The notes: a model not told the origin generated them from the letters alone. Positions 33,989-43,650 are shown, counted from the stretch's first letter. The stretch is DNA of 64,000 nucleotides from Rubritalea squalenifaciens DSM 18772 (GCF_900141815.1 NZ_FQYR01000002.1:62001-126000), one strand, 5' to 3'. Program-made: numbers and translations.

Positions 33989-34168
33989 GCACCGACGCAC
34001 TCAGCGTACATCTCCCGAATAGGCATCATCTTTCGGGGTTCCACGCTGGCTTTCATGGCCAGTTCTTCATTTTTCTTGTCAGCTTGAGCTCCGAGAAGGC
34101 ATATTACTATATAGTAAAAATTTGACGAGATCCATTGCCGGGCTCTTCTTACTCTTGTCTGCCTCCCG

Positions 34169-36583
34169 ATGCTTAAGAGACTGCTCATCTTGATACCATT
34201 AACCAGTCCGGCTCATGCTGGATTGGTCTCTTCGTTTTCATTCGATGAGGCATCAGACCCGGGCCATGACTCCGGCTCGGCAGCCCAGCATGGAACACTC
34301 ACGGGAGACGCCCATATTTCAAACGACGCAGCACAGGGAAGCGGCTCTCTTGCACTGGATGGTACTGGTGATTACCTGTCACTGCCAGCCACATCCGGTC
34401 AGGCCTACACCAGCGGGCTGACTAGTGATGGTGATGGATTCACCGTCTGCCACTGGATCAGGCTGGACAGCTCGGCCAGCGGCCTGCAGAGAGTCATCTC
34501 GGCAGACATGAGTTCCGGCTTCTCGGCTACGGGTTGGGGTACCGGCATCCAGTCCACCTCCTCGCTGCGGGCAACGACCTACGGCATCAAGGATTACGAC
34601 ACGAGCACGAACTCGACCATCAGCGCAAACACCTGGCACCACCTCGCCTATGTTTACAAAGGCAATCCCATCAATCAGGTGGCGATGTACGTGGACGGTC
34701 AGCTCATCTCCCAAGTCAACTCGTCTGCGGCTGGACTCAATGCCAGCTCAGGACGCTTTATCATCGGAGGGCTGGCGCTCCCGTCCAATCCACAGTTCTT
34801 CCATGGAAAGATCGATGAGTTACGGATCTATGATCATGAGATGAGCACTCAGGAGATTGAGGAAGTCTACAGTCCCTCCGCTCCGCTCACCTATGAGCAA
34901 TGGATCGAGAACTACGAGCTCGATCTCCAGACCGATGGAGCAGCCAATGCTGACGCCGATGCGGACGGATTGCTGAACTCTGAGGAATTCCAGCGAGGCA
35001 CCAATCCTACTCTGAAAGACAGCGATCAAGACGGCCTGGAGGACGGCGAGGAAATCAGCGCGGGCACTGACCCTCTGGATGAAGATTCGGATAACGACGG
35101 ATTCTCTGATGGTGAGGAAGTCAATCAACTGCAGAGCGATCCTCTGGACCCTACAGATCCCAACACGGATGCCGATGGAGACGGTTTGCCAAACACCTGG
35201 GAAACCACTCACGGACTGGACGCCACGGACAACGGATCTACCGATGCGAACAGTGGCGCAGAGGGAGATCCAGACCAAGACGGTCTGCCAAACCGCGAGG
35301 AGTATTTCCTCGGTAGCAACCCTCAAGTCAATGAGGACGGCCGTGCCTGGTTGGCTCGACCTGACAAGGTGCGGCTCATGGTCTTCTCCTGCCACCCAGA
35401 CGATGAAGGCATCTTCTTCGGCGGTGTGATTCCCTACTACAGCCAGACTCTCAAAGTACCTACCCTCTGTGTGTCCGTCACCAGCGGTGACCATAATCGC
35501 GCCCCCGAAGTCAGGGAGAAAGAATTCCGCGATGCCGTCTGGGCCTACGGCAGCAGACTCCAGCCGATCTTCCCCAGGTTCAAGGACGCCCCTGTGAGCA
35601 TAGACGATACCTGGGACTGGTGGGCGGATGGATCCCTGGATGGTCAGGGAGCCGACACCGGACGCCAGATCGCTGCCACCAGACTCGCATCCTACATCCG
35701 CCGCTACCGGCCAGATGTCGTGGCTGGTCACGACTTCAATGGCGAATACGGCCACAACAACCACAAGGCAGCCGCGCTAGCCACTGCAGATGCCGTACTC
35801 TATGCGGCGGATGAATCGATGGAAATCGATGGTTTGCCCGCCTGGCAGGTTAAAAAGTTCTATGTCCACCGTAGCAGTACCCGTCCCTTTTTCCACGATG
35901 GTTTCAAGCAGACCTCGATAGACACCACTGGTGATGGCACCCCGGATAGCACACCACTGCAGGTTGCCAACCTGGGACTGGACATGCACCTGAGCCAGGG
36001 AGGCGGTAGCAGCGGCTTCAACGTCGCTTCCGTCTACGCCCCTGCCGGCTCGGTCAAATCCAGCTGGGCTCCCCATGTGTGCGAGGAATGGGGCCTCTAC
36101 CAGACCACCGTCGGCGATGACCCCACCGTGAGTACTTCCTTCACAGAGGGAACTGGCAGCTACACCACCAGCTGGGCACGCGGCCATTTTTTCCAGAATA
36201 TCCCCTACTTCACCGACAGCGATGCCGACCAGATTGCCGACGAATGGGAAATCTACCACTTTGGCTCTCTGGAGCAGAATGCTGACAATGACGACGATGG
36301 GGACGGCTACACCTTGGTTCAGGAATTCCAGAAAGGACTCATTCCTACTCAGCAAGACCGCATTCCTCTCCAGCTAAATGGAAACAGTATCACCTTCACC
36401 GTCCCGTCTGCGGCCAACAGCGGCCTGACAACGACATCGCGCAGGTATCGCCTCCTGCAATCTAGTGACCTCATTACCTGGACTGAGATCTCCAGCGGCA
36501 TCGCCACCGGCCAACCTGTGACTCTTCCAGTCACCCCTTCATCAGGAAAGGCCTTCTATCGGATTGAAACCACTGTCGATTAA
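34169..36583 (+). CDS. Secreted LamG - calcium-repeat - PIG-L deacetylase protein
   Basis: The 804-residue exported protein has a signal peptide (LLILIPLTSPAHAG), then a LamG domain (residues about 20-235, HHLAYVYKGN, HGKIDELRIYD). Next is a run of aspartate-rich thrombospondin-3-like calcium repeats (about 255-390, DADADGLLNSEEF, DSDQDGLEDGEE, DSDNDGFSDGEE). A PIG-L/LmbE deacetylase domain follows, with its zinc motif HPDDE at residues 409-413 and the late metal motif GHDFNGEYGHNNHKAA near 521. Another calcium-type repeat (DSDADQIADEW) and a beta domain close the protein. PIG-L enzymes remove N-acetyl groups from GlcNAc-containing substrates. Here it probably deacetylates an extracellular amino-sugar polymer, with LamG aiding binding. 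Confidence 0.87.
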   Translation: MLKRLLILIPLTSPAHAGLVSSFSFDEASDPGHDSGSAAQHGTLTGDAHISNDAAQGSGSLALDGTGDYLSLPATSGQAYTSGLTSDGDGFTVCHWIRLDSSASGLQRVISADMSSGFSATGWGTGIQSTSSLRATTYGIKDYDTSTNSTISANTWHHLAYVYKGNPINQVAMYVDGQLISQVNSSAAGLNASSGRFIIGGLALPSNPQFFHGKIDELRIYDHEMSTQEIEEVYSPSAPLTYEQWIENYELDLQTDGAANADADADGLLNSEEFQRGTNPTLKDSDQDGLEDGEEISAGTDPLDEDSDNDGFSDGEEVNQLQSDPLDPTDPNTDADGDGLPNTWETTHGLDATDNGSTDANSGAEGDPDQDGLPNREEYFLGSNPQVNEDGRAWLARPDKVRLMVFSCHPDDEGIFFGGVIPYYSQTLKVPTLCVSVTSGDHNRAPEVREKEFRDAVWAYGSRLQPIFPRFKDAPVSIDDTWDWWADGSLDGQGADTGRQIAATRLASYIRRYRPDVVAGHDFNGEYGHNNHKAAALATADAVLYAADESMEIDGLPAWQVKKFYVHRSSTRPFFHDGFKQTSIDTTGDGTPDSTPLQVANLGLDMHLSQGGGSSGFNVASVYAPAGSVKSSWAPHVCEEWGLYQTTVGDDPTVSTSFTEGTGSYTTSWARGHFFQNIPYFTDSDADQIADEWEIYHFGSLEQNADNDDDGDGYTLVQEFQKGLIPTQQDRIPLQLNGNSITFTVPSAANSGLTTTSRRYRLLQSSDLITWTEISSGIATGQPVTLPVTPSSGKAFYRIETTVD

Positions 36584-36595
36584 AATCTTAGGATG

Positions 36596-36625
36596 TTGAC
36601 GCTGACTACCTTCGTGTAGTAGCAT
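36596..36625 (+). promoter_or_regulatory. Candidate promoter of the 36640 gene
   Basis: TTGACG (36596-36601), an 18 bp spacer and TAGCAT (36620-36625) lie just before the ATG. The spacer holds a hairpin (ACTAC-CTTCGT-GTAGT), so it may alternatively belong to the 3' end of the preceding gene. Confidence 0.3.
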
Positions 36626-36639
36626 GACAGTTAGTCGTT

Positions 36640-37329
36640 ATGAAAAAATGCCCACTAGTCCTTTGCTCACTATTAGCCGCCGGAGGCGCGCAGGCTGCTA
36701 TCGTCGTGCCCACCTATGTGGCCGGAAGCTCCACGCCGAATACGTTTAGCACCTCATCTCCACAACAAATGGTGAACGGTGCAGGCCTTCTCAGTCCGGT
36801 GGAAAACGGGGACAGCCTGGCCACGGCCTTATCAGCCAACCACGTCTATGACGGGGGCTTCGACACATCCTGGGTCACCAACGCTTCTGGCTCGGACTAC
36901 TTTATCGCAGGAACCATACCCGTCCTAGTATTCGATCTCGGTGCAGACATCGCCATTGCTGACCTGGTTTTCTGGCAATACGAGAACAATGGAGGTGGCA
37001 CTCCGGGCAACCATGCAAAGACTCTGGAAATAAGATTCAGCACGGAAGCAAACGGCTTAAGTTTCGGAGGTGCCAGTGATCTGGACATCAACATGCAGAG
37101 CGTCCCTGACCTAGGCGGCACAAATTCAGCCCAAGACTTCTCCGCAGGAGGTGTGACGGCTCGCTATATCCAAGTCACCGTGACAGACAATTACGCTGGC
37201 GACTTCGCTGGTGGTGGCGACCGAGTCGGTCTCGGCGAGTTCCGAGTCAACGAAGTTCCAGAACCATCCAGCAGCACCTTGTTAGGTCTCGGAGTCTTCG
37301 GCCTACTACTCAGGCGCAAACGCGACTAG
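36640..37329 (+). CDS. Discoidin-like PEP-CTERM surface protein
   Basis: The 229-residue product has a signal peptide (VLCSLLAAGGAQAA) and a galactose-binding-like beta-sandwich. LVFDLGADIAIADLVFWQYE, ARYIQVTVTDNY and GDRVGLGEFRV are the typical F5/8-type C-style strands. The C-terminal tag is VPEPSSSTLLGLGVFGLLLR plus RKRD. Such domains bind glycans. It stands 57 bp after the PIG-L gene and ends in a strong terminator. Confidence 0.82.
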   Translation: MKKCPLVLCSLLAAGGAQAAIVVPTYVAGSSTPNTFSTSSPQQMVNGAGLLSPVENGDSLATALSANHVYDGGFDTSWVTNASGSDYFIAGTIPVLVFDLGADIAIADLVFWQYENNGGGTPGNHAKTLEIRFSTEANGLSFGGASDLDINMQSVPDLGGTNSAQDFSAGGVTARYIQVTVTDNYAGDFAGGGDRVGLGEFRVNEVPEPSSSTLLGLGVFGLLLRRKRD

Positions 37330-37356
37330 CCATTTAGGAACATCATTCCATCTGCC

Positions 37357-37383
37357 AGCTCCGCCCTCTCGCGGAGCTTTTTC
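37357..37383 (+). terminator. Intrinsic terminator after the 36640 gene
   Basis: AGCTCCGC (37357-37364) pairs with GCGGAGCT (37371-37378), followed by TTTTT. Confidence 0.88.
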
Positions 37384-37475
37384 ATTTCCATCAAAAAACG
37401 GAACCCAGCTGCAGCCAAGTTCCGTCCTTGTTACACGTGTGATGATTCTAACGTGCCTCTATGCTGAAAGAGGGA

Positions 37476-38966
37476 CTACTCGTAGCTCCACTTGAGCCTC
37501 CATGGATCCCTGGTCTCACGCTGGACCTTTTTGAGCTTCTCCTTGTACTCTTCGAGCACCTTGGCGAAGGCCGGATCAGAGGCCAGGTTGTTGGCTTCCG
37601 CTGGATCTTTCTGGATGTCAAACAGCTCGAACTCCGGGCGGTTGATGTAGGAGTCCACGGTACGGTTGCCGTATTTGGCATCCTTGCCCTGCTGGTACTG
37701 GGCCTGCCAGCTGGAAGCAATCCAGAGGTCCGAGGCAAAGGGGTAAGGTAGACCGTGGGCGATGTTCCAGATGAGCTTGTACTTGCGGTCGCGATATACA
37801 CGCATCGGATAGTACATCTGGATCTCGTGGAAAGTGTGAGATGCCATGATGTGATCCCACCCATCGGACTCCTCTGTACCAAGCAGCCCATACCAGGAGC
37901 GGCCCTGGTACTTTTTGGCAGGATGCCCCTGGTTTTCAAATTTCTCAGTCGGCTTGTACTTCAAAAGTGTCTTCGGTGCCTGCTTCGCCACGTCATAGCC
38001 ACCAGCCATATCGAGGATAGTCGGGGTAATGTCCACATGGGAGATCAGCGCGTTGTTCACCACGCCTTTGTTCTTCTGCTTTGGATCACGGACGACGAAT
38101 GGCACACGCAGGCCTGCCTCGTAGACGGTAGTCTTCGCCCCAGGGAAGGCCATGCCGTGGTCAGCGGAGAAAATGATAATGGTGTTATCCCACTTACCGT
38201 GCTTCTTGAGAATTTCAATGAGACGGCCTAAGCCTTGGTCCACTCGAGAGCATGACTGATAGTACTGGGCGATTTCCTCTCGACACTCCGGTGTATCGGG
38301 CAAGAACTCAGGAACAACGACCTCATTTGGGTCATAGAAGACTTCATTCACCCCCTTGTGATGTTTTTTATCAGCCAAGTTTCCGAACAGGTTAGCCTTA
38401 AGCGTGAGCGGGGATGTCTTGTCCACTCCCCCACTGCGGTGCGGATCATGTGTTGCAAAGTACAGAAAGAATGGCTTGTCGCTCTCTTCACTGATGAATG
38501 ACTCGCAGCCGTTTGCCATTCCCACTGCCTTGTGGAATGAGCTACGGAGGTAGTTTTCAAAATGGTAAACCGACTCTGGTGCTACGTGGTACTTGCCAAT
38601 AGTAGCTGTACGGTAGCCATGGTGTGCCAGCTGAAGCGGCAGGCTCAACGCCGCCATGGTCTTGTAGGTAGTGAAGTGATGGTAATCGTGGGTGTGACCA
38701 AACTGACCATTGGCATGATTCTGTATACCTGTGAGGATCACCGAACGACTCGCTGAACAGCTGGCGGTTGTCGCAAAGGCTTCGGTAAAAGTGGTACCCT
38801 CAGCTGCAAGGGCATCCAGATTTGGTGTTTTGATGACTTTATTTCCGTAGCATCCGGCTATCGGTGATTGGTCATCGGTGATAAAAAGAATGATATTCGG
38901 CTTCTCCGCGGCCTGCGTCAGGCACGCCGCAAAAAGGCTCAGTAGATAGAGAACAGTAAATTTCAT
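37476..38966 (-). CDS. Secreted type I sulfatase (heparan N-sulfatase-like, S1 family)
   Basis: The 496-residue formylglycine-dependent sulfatase removes sulfate esters or N-sulfate from glycans. It has a signal peptide (LLSLFAACLTQAA). The metal-binding start is PNIILFITDDQ. The maturation motif CSASR has Cys70 as the formylglycine precursor in the C-x-A-S-R variant. FSADHGMAFPGAKTTVYEAG supplies the second metal and substrate block and is typical of the N-sulfoglucosamine sulfohydrolase group. The start at 38966 precedes the signal peptide; the frame upstream to 39140 is not conserved. It diverges from the lyase gene at 39175, so the pair probably acts on the same sulfated glycosaminoglycan. 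Confidence 0.9.
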   Translation of the reverse strand: MKFTVLYLLSLFAACLTQAAEKPNIILFITDDQSPIAGCYGNKVIKTPNLDALAAEGTTFTEAFATTASCSASRSVILTGIQNHANGQFGHTHDYHHFTTYKTMAALSLPLQLAHHGYRTATIGKYHVAPESVYHFENYLRSSFHKAVGMANGCESFISEESDKPFFLYFATHDPHRSGGVDKTSPLTLKANLFGNLADKKHHKGVNEVFYDPNEVVVPEFLPDTPECREEIAQYYQSCSRVDQGLGRLIEILKKHGKWDNTIIIFSADHGMAFPGAKTTVYEAGLRVPFVVRDPKQKNKGVVNNALISHVDITPTILDMAGGYDVAKQAPKTLLKYKPTEKFENQGHPAKKYQGRSWYGLLGTEESDGWDHIMASHTFHEIQMYYPMRVYRDRKYKLIWNIAHGLPYPFASDLWIASSWQAQYQQGKDAKYGNRTVDSYINRPEFELFDIQKDPAEANNLASDPAFAKVLEEYKEKLKKVQRETRDPWRLKWSYE

Positions 38967-39174
38967 TGGGCTGTAGATAGAAGGTTCGGTGTTTGCGTTG
39001 CCCACCCCTGAGGTGAACTTGATCTTAATTATATGTACCTTTGGGCTCAATTCTTGCAAAATATGCCAAAGTCTTACTGGTCCTCTTTTAGGCTCAGATC
39101 GATCTAGCCGGGAAATGACGCAAGAATAACATGTCATCATTGAAAGTCTGGCCCCCTCTACCTGTATTACAAGA

Positions 39175-42156
39175 ATGTTTCACTCCGCTCTAAAAATCCT
39201 ACCATTTCTGATCCCGCTGAGCCTCAGTGCTCAAAGCTTGGATGAGCCCGTCTCCTTTGAGAAGGACCAGATCCCCCCCAACTACTTTACCAAGGGAGGG
39301 TCGCTCTCACTGACCAAGGATCATATCCAGGACGGCAGCCAAGCGCTACGCTGGGACTTTACAGAGGGAGCCACGTTGACACTCAACACCGGAGCTCTGG
39401 GAAACATCAATGTCTACACAGGCTACGGAAACTACTCACGCTCCGCACTCACACTCCCCGTCTATTTGCCCGAGACCGGCCAAGGCAAGCTGCTGGTAGA
39501 GATCCGCGCCGGAGAGGAGACAGCAGGGCTCATTGAGGTCCCATTCTCTCATACTGGCTGGCAAAAGCTCGTCTACCACTACAGCTGGCACTCCAAGATC
39601 GAATGGACCAAACCCAAGCTGCGCGACAAGCTGGACAACATCCGCATCACTGCCAAGGACGTGGAAAAGCCAGGCTATGCGATCTTTGACAAGATCATCT
39701 ACAACAAGCCGCTGGACTTCAGGGCGGGCCGCAACGCGATCACCGAGATCTGGCTACCAGAGAAGCACGACTTCTCCGGCGCAGCCCAACCTAGCGCCGA
39801 GGATCTGCTCAAGCTCGACCAGCTTTCCAAGGAGCTCCTTCCGAGCCCCAACCCAAAAGTCAGCAGGCAGCAATGGGAGCAGATCATCGCGCGCTACCAG
39901 AAAACGATCCAGGACAAGAAGTGGCAAATGGGCAACCCCATCGACCAGGGACTGGCCAACTACTTTGGCTTCCTCAACAGCATTGCCAATGACTGGTGCC
40001 GCTGTGCCGACCCGGAAATGAAAGCCAAGCTGGCAAAGACCTTCCACACCACGCACGACTGGCTGCAGGAGCAAGGCTTGGTCGTCAATGGTGCCTGCGG
40101 CAAGGCCAACAACTACGTGGGCCGCCTCTATGTGGATGCCGCCACCAAAATGAGAGATGCCCTCAAGGAACATGGCAATGTAGACATCACCCTCAACTAC
40201 CTCAAGTGGGCCTACCACTACGACGATCAGGTCTTCGGTGAGAATCACCACGAGTCGATGGACTACTTCCATAACGAGGCCCTACGCCTCCTGCGCATCG
40301 CCAACATGCATGCCGACCCCGTGGAGCGCTACCACCACGTAGAGACCTTCCGAGATGTGCTGGGCAAGCAACTCCAGACATCCATCAAGCCGGACGGCTC
40401 CATCTTCCACCATGGTTTCCATTACTTCGCTTATGGCAGCATGGGCATGAACTCAGTCTCCGGCACGCTCGCACTCATGAGCCAAGCCGGTTTTGCCGTG
40501 GCGGAAGAAGGGCTGGATATGGCCAAACTTGCCGTCATGAAAATGCGCTGGTACTCAGGCCGCACGACACTTTGGTCGCTCTCCGGCAGAAACCCAGCCG
40601 GCACCCAGAAGGTTCCCGTAGGCGCCTTCTTGAACCTCGCCAAAGCCTATGCCCCCTACCGGGAGGGCAAATGGGATAGCGAGCTGACAGCGGCCTATCT
40701 TCGCTTCCAACCGGATCAGGCAGAAAAGCCCGAATTCCAAGGCTACCAAGCGGAAACCTCACCCAATGGCTTTGACACTATGCCCTATGCAGCTCTCGGC
40801 ATGCACCGCCGCCAGGACTGGCTGGCCGGTGTCAAAGGCTACTCCAAGTATGCAGCCTCTGGGGAAAGCTACGCCAATGCCAACCGCCACGGCTACTACC
40901 TCTCCATGGGCCAGCTTGAGCTACTCACGCACCCTGCAAAGCTACCCACCGTCCTAGGCTCCGGCACCAGACCCAACGAAGGCTATGACTGGTGCGCCAT
41001 TGAAGGAGCCACGACCTTTCATTCGCCGCTCGACAAGATCGCCAACGGCAATGGCACCCGCATGCCCCGCAGCCAGGAAACATTCGTTGGCGGCCTCTCT
41101 CACGACCAGCGCAATGGAGTCTTCGTACTCACGCAAAACAGCGCCGCCTCAGACCTCGTCATGCGTGACCGGGCTAAAGACTCTCCCAAACCAGAACCCT
41201 TCAAAGCCCTCAAGTCCTGGTTCTTCTTTGACAATCGAATCATCTGCTTGGGATCTAACATTTCCACAAAACATGTTAGCTACCCGGCACGCACCAACCT
41301 CTTCCAAAAATTTCTAACGGATGAGTTTAACACGACCATCGTGAACGGAGAAAATTTCAGCTTGGCCGACTCTGTCATTGCCAAAGATTATACAGGGGAG
41401 ATCACCGCCCTAACAGACCCCTACGGAAACAGCTACATCACTTCCAAACAGGACCAGGTCCATCTGCGCATCGGCGAGCAGAGCTCACGTGATGGTTCAG
41501 ACAAGAAGGACACCAAAGGAAACTACGCCACCGCCTGGATCGAGCATGGCATCGACCCACAGGATGCAGGCTATCAATACGCGGTATTAGTCCAACCGGA
41601 GGAAGGTGAGACCGAGGCCTTCGCCAAGTCACTTCCCTACCGGGTCCTCAAAAAGGACGCGGAGGCTCATATTGTCTTGGATAAGACCAGCAAGAGCATC
41701 GGCCACGTGATCTTCAATGCCAATGCTGATCTCACGCAGATCAAGACGCCACTGATATCCACCTCCATCCCGGCTCTGGTCATGACGGAGAACACGGAGA
41801 AAGAACTCATCGTCAGCTTCACCAACCCGGATGCTCGCACGGACGCTAGCGAGCCTCTTCCAACGACTATTACCCTCAAAGGCGAACACCTCTGCGATCA
41901 ACTGCCAGAAGGAGTCAGCACCGAACTGAAGGATGGCAACACCTTGATCACCGCTTCTTTCCTCCACTCGGAGCCTGTCACGATTCATTTCACCAAGCCA
42001 CTTCCTTTGGTCGAGGCGACAGAGATAGAAGAGAGCCATACAACCAGCACGGTTAACTACTTCATCATCCCCGGTGAATACGTGGCCATGGTGGGAGGTG
42101 GCATCGCCCTCCTCCTGATTGGCATCATGGCTGTGGGCAAACGCAGCAAACGCTAG
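39175..42156 (+). CDS. Polysaccharide lyase, chondroitin ABC lyase-like (PL8 type), with C-terminal anchor
   Basis: The 993-residue exported enzyme resembles chondroitin sulfate ABC lyases. It has a signal peptide (FLIPLSLSAQ), an N-terminal beta-sandwich lyase_N domain (to about residue 190) and an alpha-toroid with the active-site region FHHGFHYFAYGSMGMN (His residues around 412-417, Tyr after). A super-sandwich domain begins at GYDWCAIEGATTFHSPLD and includes RMPRSQETFVGG. Unusually, it ends in FIIPGEYVAMVGGGIALLLI ... KRSKR, a hydrophobic helix plus basic tail of the kind used for surface sorting, without a PEP or LPXTG motif. It is divergent from the sulfatase gene, and a strong terminator follows. 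Confidence 0.85.
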   Translation: MFHSALKILPFLIPLSLSAQSLDEPVSFEKDQIPPNYFTKGGSLSLTKDHIQDGSQALRWDFTEGATLTLNTGALGNINVYTGYGNYSRSALTLPVYLPETGQGKLLVEIRAGEETAGLIEVPFSHTGWQKLVYHYSWHSKIEWTKPKLRDKLDNIRITAKDVEKPGYAIFDKIIYNKPLDFRAGRNAITEIWLPEKHDFSGAAQPSAEDLLKLDQLSKELLPSPNPKVSRQQWEQIIARYQKTIQDKKWQMGNPIDQGLANYFGFLNSIANDWCRCADPEMKAKLAKTFHTTHDWLQEQGLVVNGACGKANNYVGRLYVDAATKMRDALKEHGNVDITLNYLKWAYHYDDQVFGENHHESMDYFHNEALRLLRIANMHADPVERYHHVETFRDVLGKQLQTSIKPDGSIFHHGFHYFAYGSMGMNSVSGTLALMSQAGFAVAEEGLDMAKLAVMKMRWYSGRTTLWSLSGRNPAGTQKVPVGAFLNLAKAYAPYREGKWDSELTAAYLRFQPDQAEKPEFQGYQAETSPNGFDTMPYAALGMHRRQDWLAGVKGYSKYAASGESYANANRHGYYLSMGQLELLTHPAKLPTVLGSGTRPNEGYDWCAIEGATTFHSPLDKIANGNGTRMPRSQETFVGGLSHDQRNGVFVLTQNSAASDLVMRDRAKDSPKPEPFKALKSWFFFDNRIICLGSNISTKHVSYPARTNLFQKFLTDEFNTTIVNGENFSLADSVIAKDYTGEITALTDPYGNSYITSKQDQVHLRIGEQSSRDGSDKKDTKGNYATAWIEHGIDPQDAGYQYAVLVQPEEGETEAFAKSLPYRVLKKDAEAHIVLDKTSKSIGHVIFNANADLTQIKTPLISTSIPALVMTENTEKELIVSFTNPDARTDASEPLPTTITLKGEHLCDQLPEGVSTELKDGNTLITASFLHSEPVTIHFTKPLPLVEATEIEESHTTSTVNYFIIPGEYVAMVGGGIALLLIGIMAVGKRSKR

Positions 42157-42189
42157 CCATTTAGACCATTCATTCCCCCTTCATCATGG

Positions 42190-42226
42190 CGAGCTCTCTG
42201 ATCTATCTCAGCAGAGCTCGTTTTTT
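42190..42226 (+). terminator. Intrinsic terminator after the lyase gene
   Basis: CGAGCTCT (42190-42197) pairs with AGAGCTCG (42213-42220), with CTGA/TCAG extending the stem, followed by T6. The rest of the gap to 42503 shows nothing clear. Confidence 0.92.
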
Positions 42227-42503
42227 GTATCCATGAATCAGCCTCATTGACACATCTTGACGCCCTAAAAAGCACTGCGGAATGAAATCGATTAATGTCT
42301 CCTGTACCTCCATTTTCATAACTCCCGCAATCACACAAATAGTTTCAAAAAATCCCGTCACCAGCTGCCGCTGGCACACTACATGCTCAAGCGAGGTCAG
42401 CTATCATGCGTAGCGGAAAAGCGAGCTCGTTACTCCTTTCCGCCAAGCCCAATGCGCGTAGGCACTCATAACGATATTAAACCAACACCCTACACATTAA
42501 GTA

Positions 42504-43313
42504 ATGGAAACACCTAAATCAAACCGCGTGGGCTTTCTCTTGGACATGGATGGAGTCATCTACAAAGGCAAATCCGCCATCGAAGGCTCTGCAGCTTTCC
42601 TCGAGAAGCTTCGTGAAAACGATATCCCCTATCTCTTCCTGACCAACAACAGTCAGCGTACCCGCCGAGACATGGCGATGAAACTCCAGCGCATGGGCAT
42701 CCCTGCCGAGCGCGAACAAATCTTCACCTGCGCCATGGCCACCGCCCGCTTCCTCTCCGAGAAGAAGCCGGATGGCACCGCCTACGTCATCGGTGAGAAC
42801 GGTCTCGCAGCAGCTCTCCACCAGAACGACTACACCGTGGTGGATGATGATCCTGATTTCGTCGTGGTCGGCGAAGGCCGCACCATCAGCTTCGAGAACA
42901 TCGAGAAGGCCGTGCGTCTCGTTTCCAACGGCGCTGCCCTCATCGCCACCAACCTGGACACCACCTGCCCGACCGACGCAGGCATCCGCCCCGGCTGTGG
43001 TGCCATCGTGGCCATGATCGAGAGCGCTACTGGCAAGAAAGCCTTCTCCCTCGGCAAGCCAAGCCCGATCATGATGCGTATGGCCCGTAAAACACTCGGC
43101 CTCCGTACCGATGAGACCATCATGGTGGGTGACACCATGTACACCGACGTACTCGGCGCCGTTCAGATGGGCTACCGTTCCGTCCTCGTCCTCAGTGGCC
43201 ACACGACTGAAGAAGACATCAAGAGCTATGCCTATACCCCAGACCTCGTGGCCCCATGCCTGAACGCCATTCCGGATGAGTTCTTCATGCCAGCGGCTCT
43301 CGCCACCGTCTAG
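42504..43313 (+). CDS. HAD-superfamily hydrolase, class IIA (NagD-like phosphatase)
   Basis: The 269-residue phosphatase has the HAD motifs in order: motif I FLLDMDGVIYKGK (nucleophile Asp and acid Asp), motif II FLTNNSQRTRRDMA, the C2 cap ending GKPSPIMMRMA (motif III Lys), and motif IV MVGDTMYTDVLGAVQMG. Class IIA members dephosphorylate nucleotides or sugar phosphates; NagD itself prefers UMP. The last 90 bp, the stop codon and the terminator of this gene are repeated at 45602-45768, on the far side of an AT-rich island. The present 3' end may therefore be either original or element-borne. Confidence 0.9.
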   Translation: METPKSNRVGFLLDMDGVIYKGKSAIEGSAAFLEKLRENDIPYLFLTNNSQRTRRDMAMKLQRMGIPAEREQIFTCAMATARFLSEKKPDGTAYVIGENGLAAALHQNDYTVVDDDPDFVVVGEGRTISFENIEKAVRLVSNGAALIATNLDTTCPTDAGIRPGCGAIVAMIESATGKKAFSLGKPSPIMMRMARKTLGLRTDETIMVGDTMYTDVLGAVQMGYRSVLVLSGHTTEEDIKSYAYTPDLVAPCLNAIPDEFFMPAALATV

Positions 43314-43391
43314 GTAGCCCTCTAGCAAATCCTTTTCATCTACATCATATCAGGAGCAGGCCACTCGTTGTCGAGTGGCCTGTTTTTTCTA
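43224..43391 (+). repeat. 3' end of HAD gene plus terminator, copy 1 (left boundary of island)
   Basis: The segment from AGCTATGCC (43224) to the T-run of the terminator recurs at 45602-45768 with about ten differences and one 1 bp indel. In the coding part the four differences (CCA/CCT, ATT/ATC, CCG/CCC, CCA/CCT) are all third-position and synonymous. The terminator arms remain paired in both copies. Confidence 0.9.
43357..43388 (+). terminator. Intrinsic terminator of the HAD gene
   Basis: CAGGCCACTCG (43357-43367) pairs with CGAGTGGCCTG (43372-43382), followed by T6. Confidence 0.93.
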
Positions 43392-43650
43392 TGAATCGTG
43401 AGAGTGACGCATCCTTCATCATGCCTCAAATCCAAACTGCGCCGTTACTCCCCAACACAGCTCTTTGCAAAAACCAACCGAATTAACCCGAGGACCTTTC
43501 GACCAGAAACAATGAGCAAATTTGGACTACGCACAGATACAGAAGTGTGATGTCCCCTTCTCTTCTAGCACTCTCATGCAGCGTGCTTCCCAAAGAGTTC
43601 CAGGTGATGCTTCTCCGAATGGCCCTCAACACCCGCACACAAGTCCAGTA

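Noticed and set aside
33889-34188. Minus-strand ORF of 99 codons before the PIG-L gene
   Set aside because: It overlaps the 33731 gene and the PIG-L start and has no motif or ribosome-binding site.
34820-35764. Minus-strand ORF of 314 codons inside the PIG-L gene
   Set aside because: It is a Val/Arg/Ile-rich shadow of the calcium repeats and deacetylase domain.
42519-43328. Antisense ORF spanning the whole HAD gene
   Set aside because: It is a codon-bias shadow of the HAD gene, whose motifs are all present on the plus strand.
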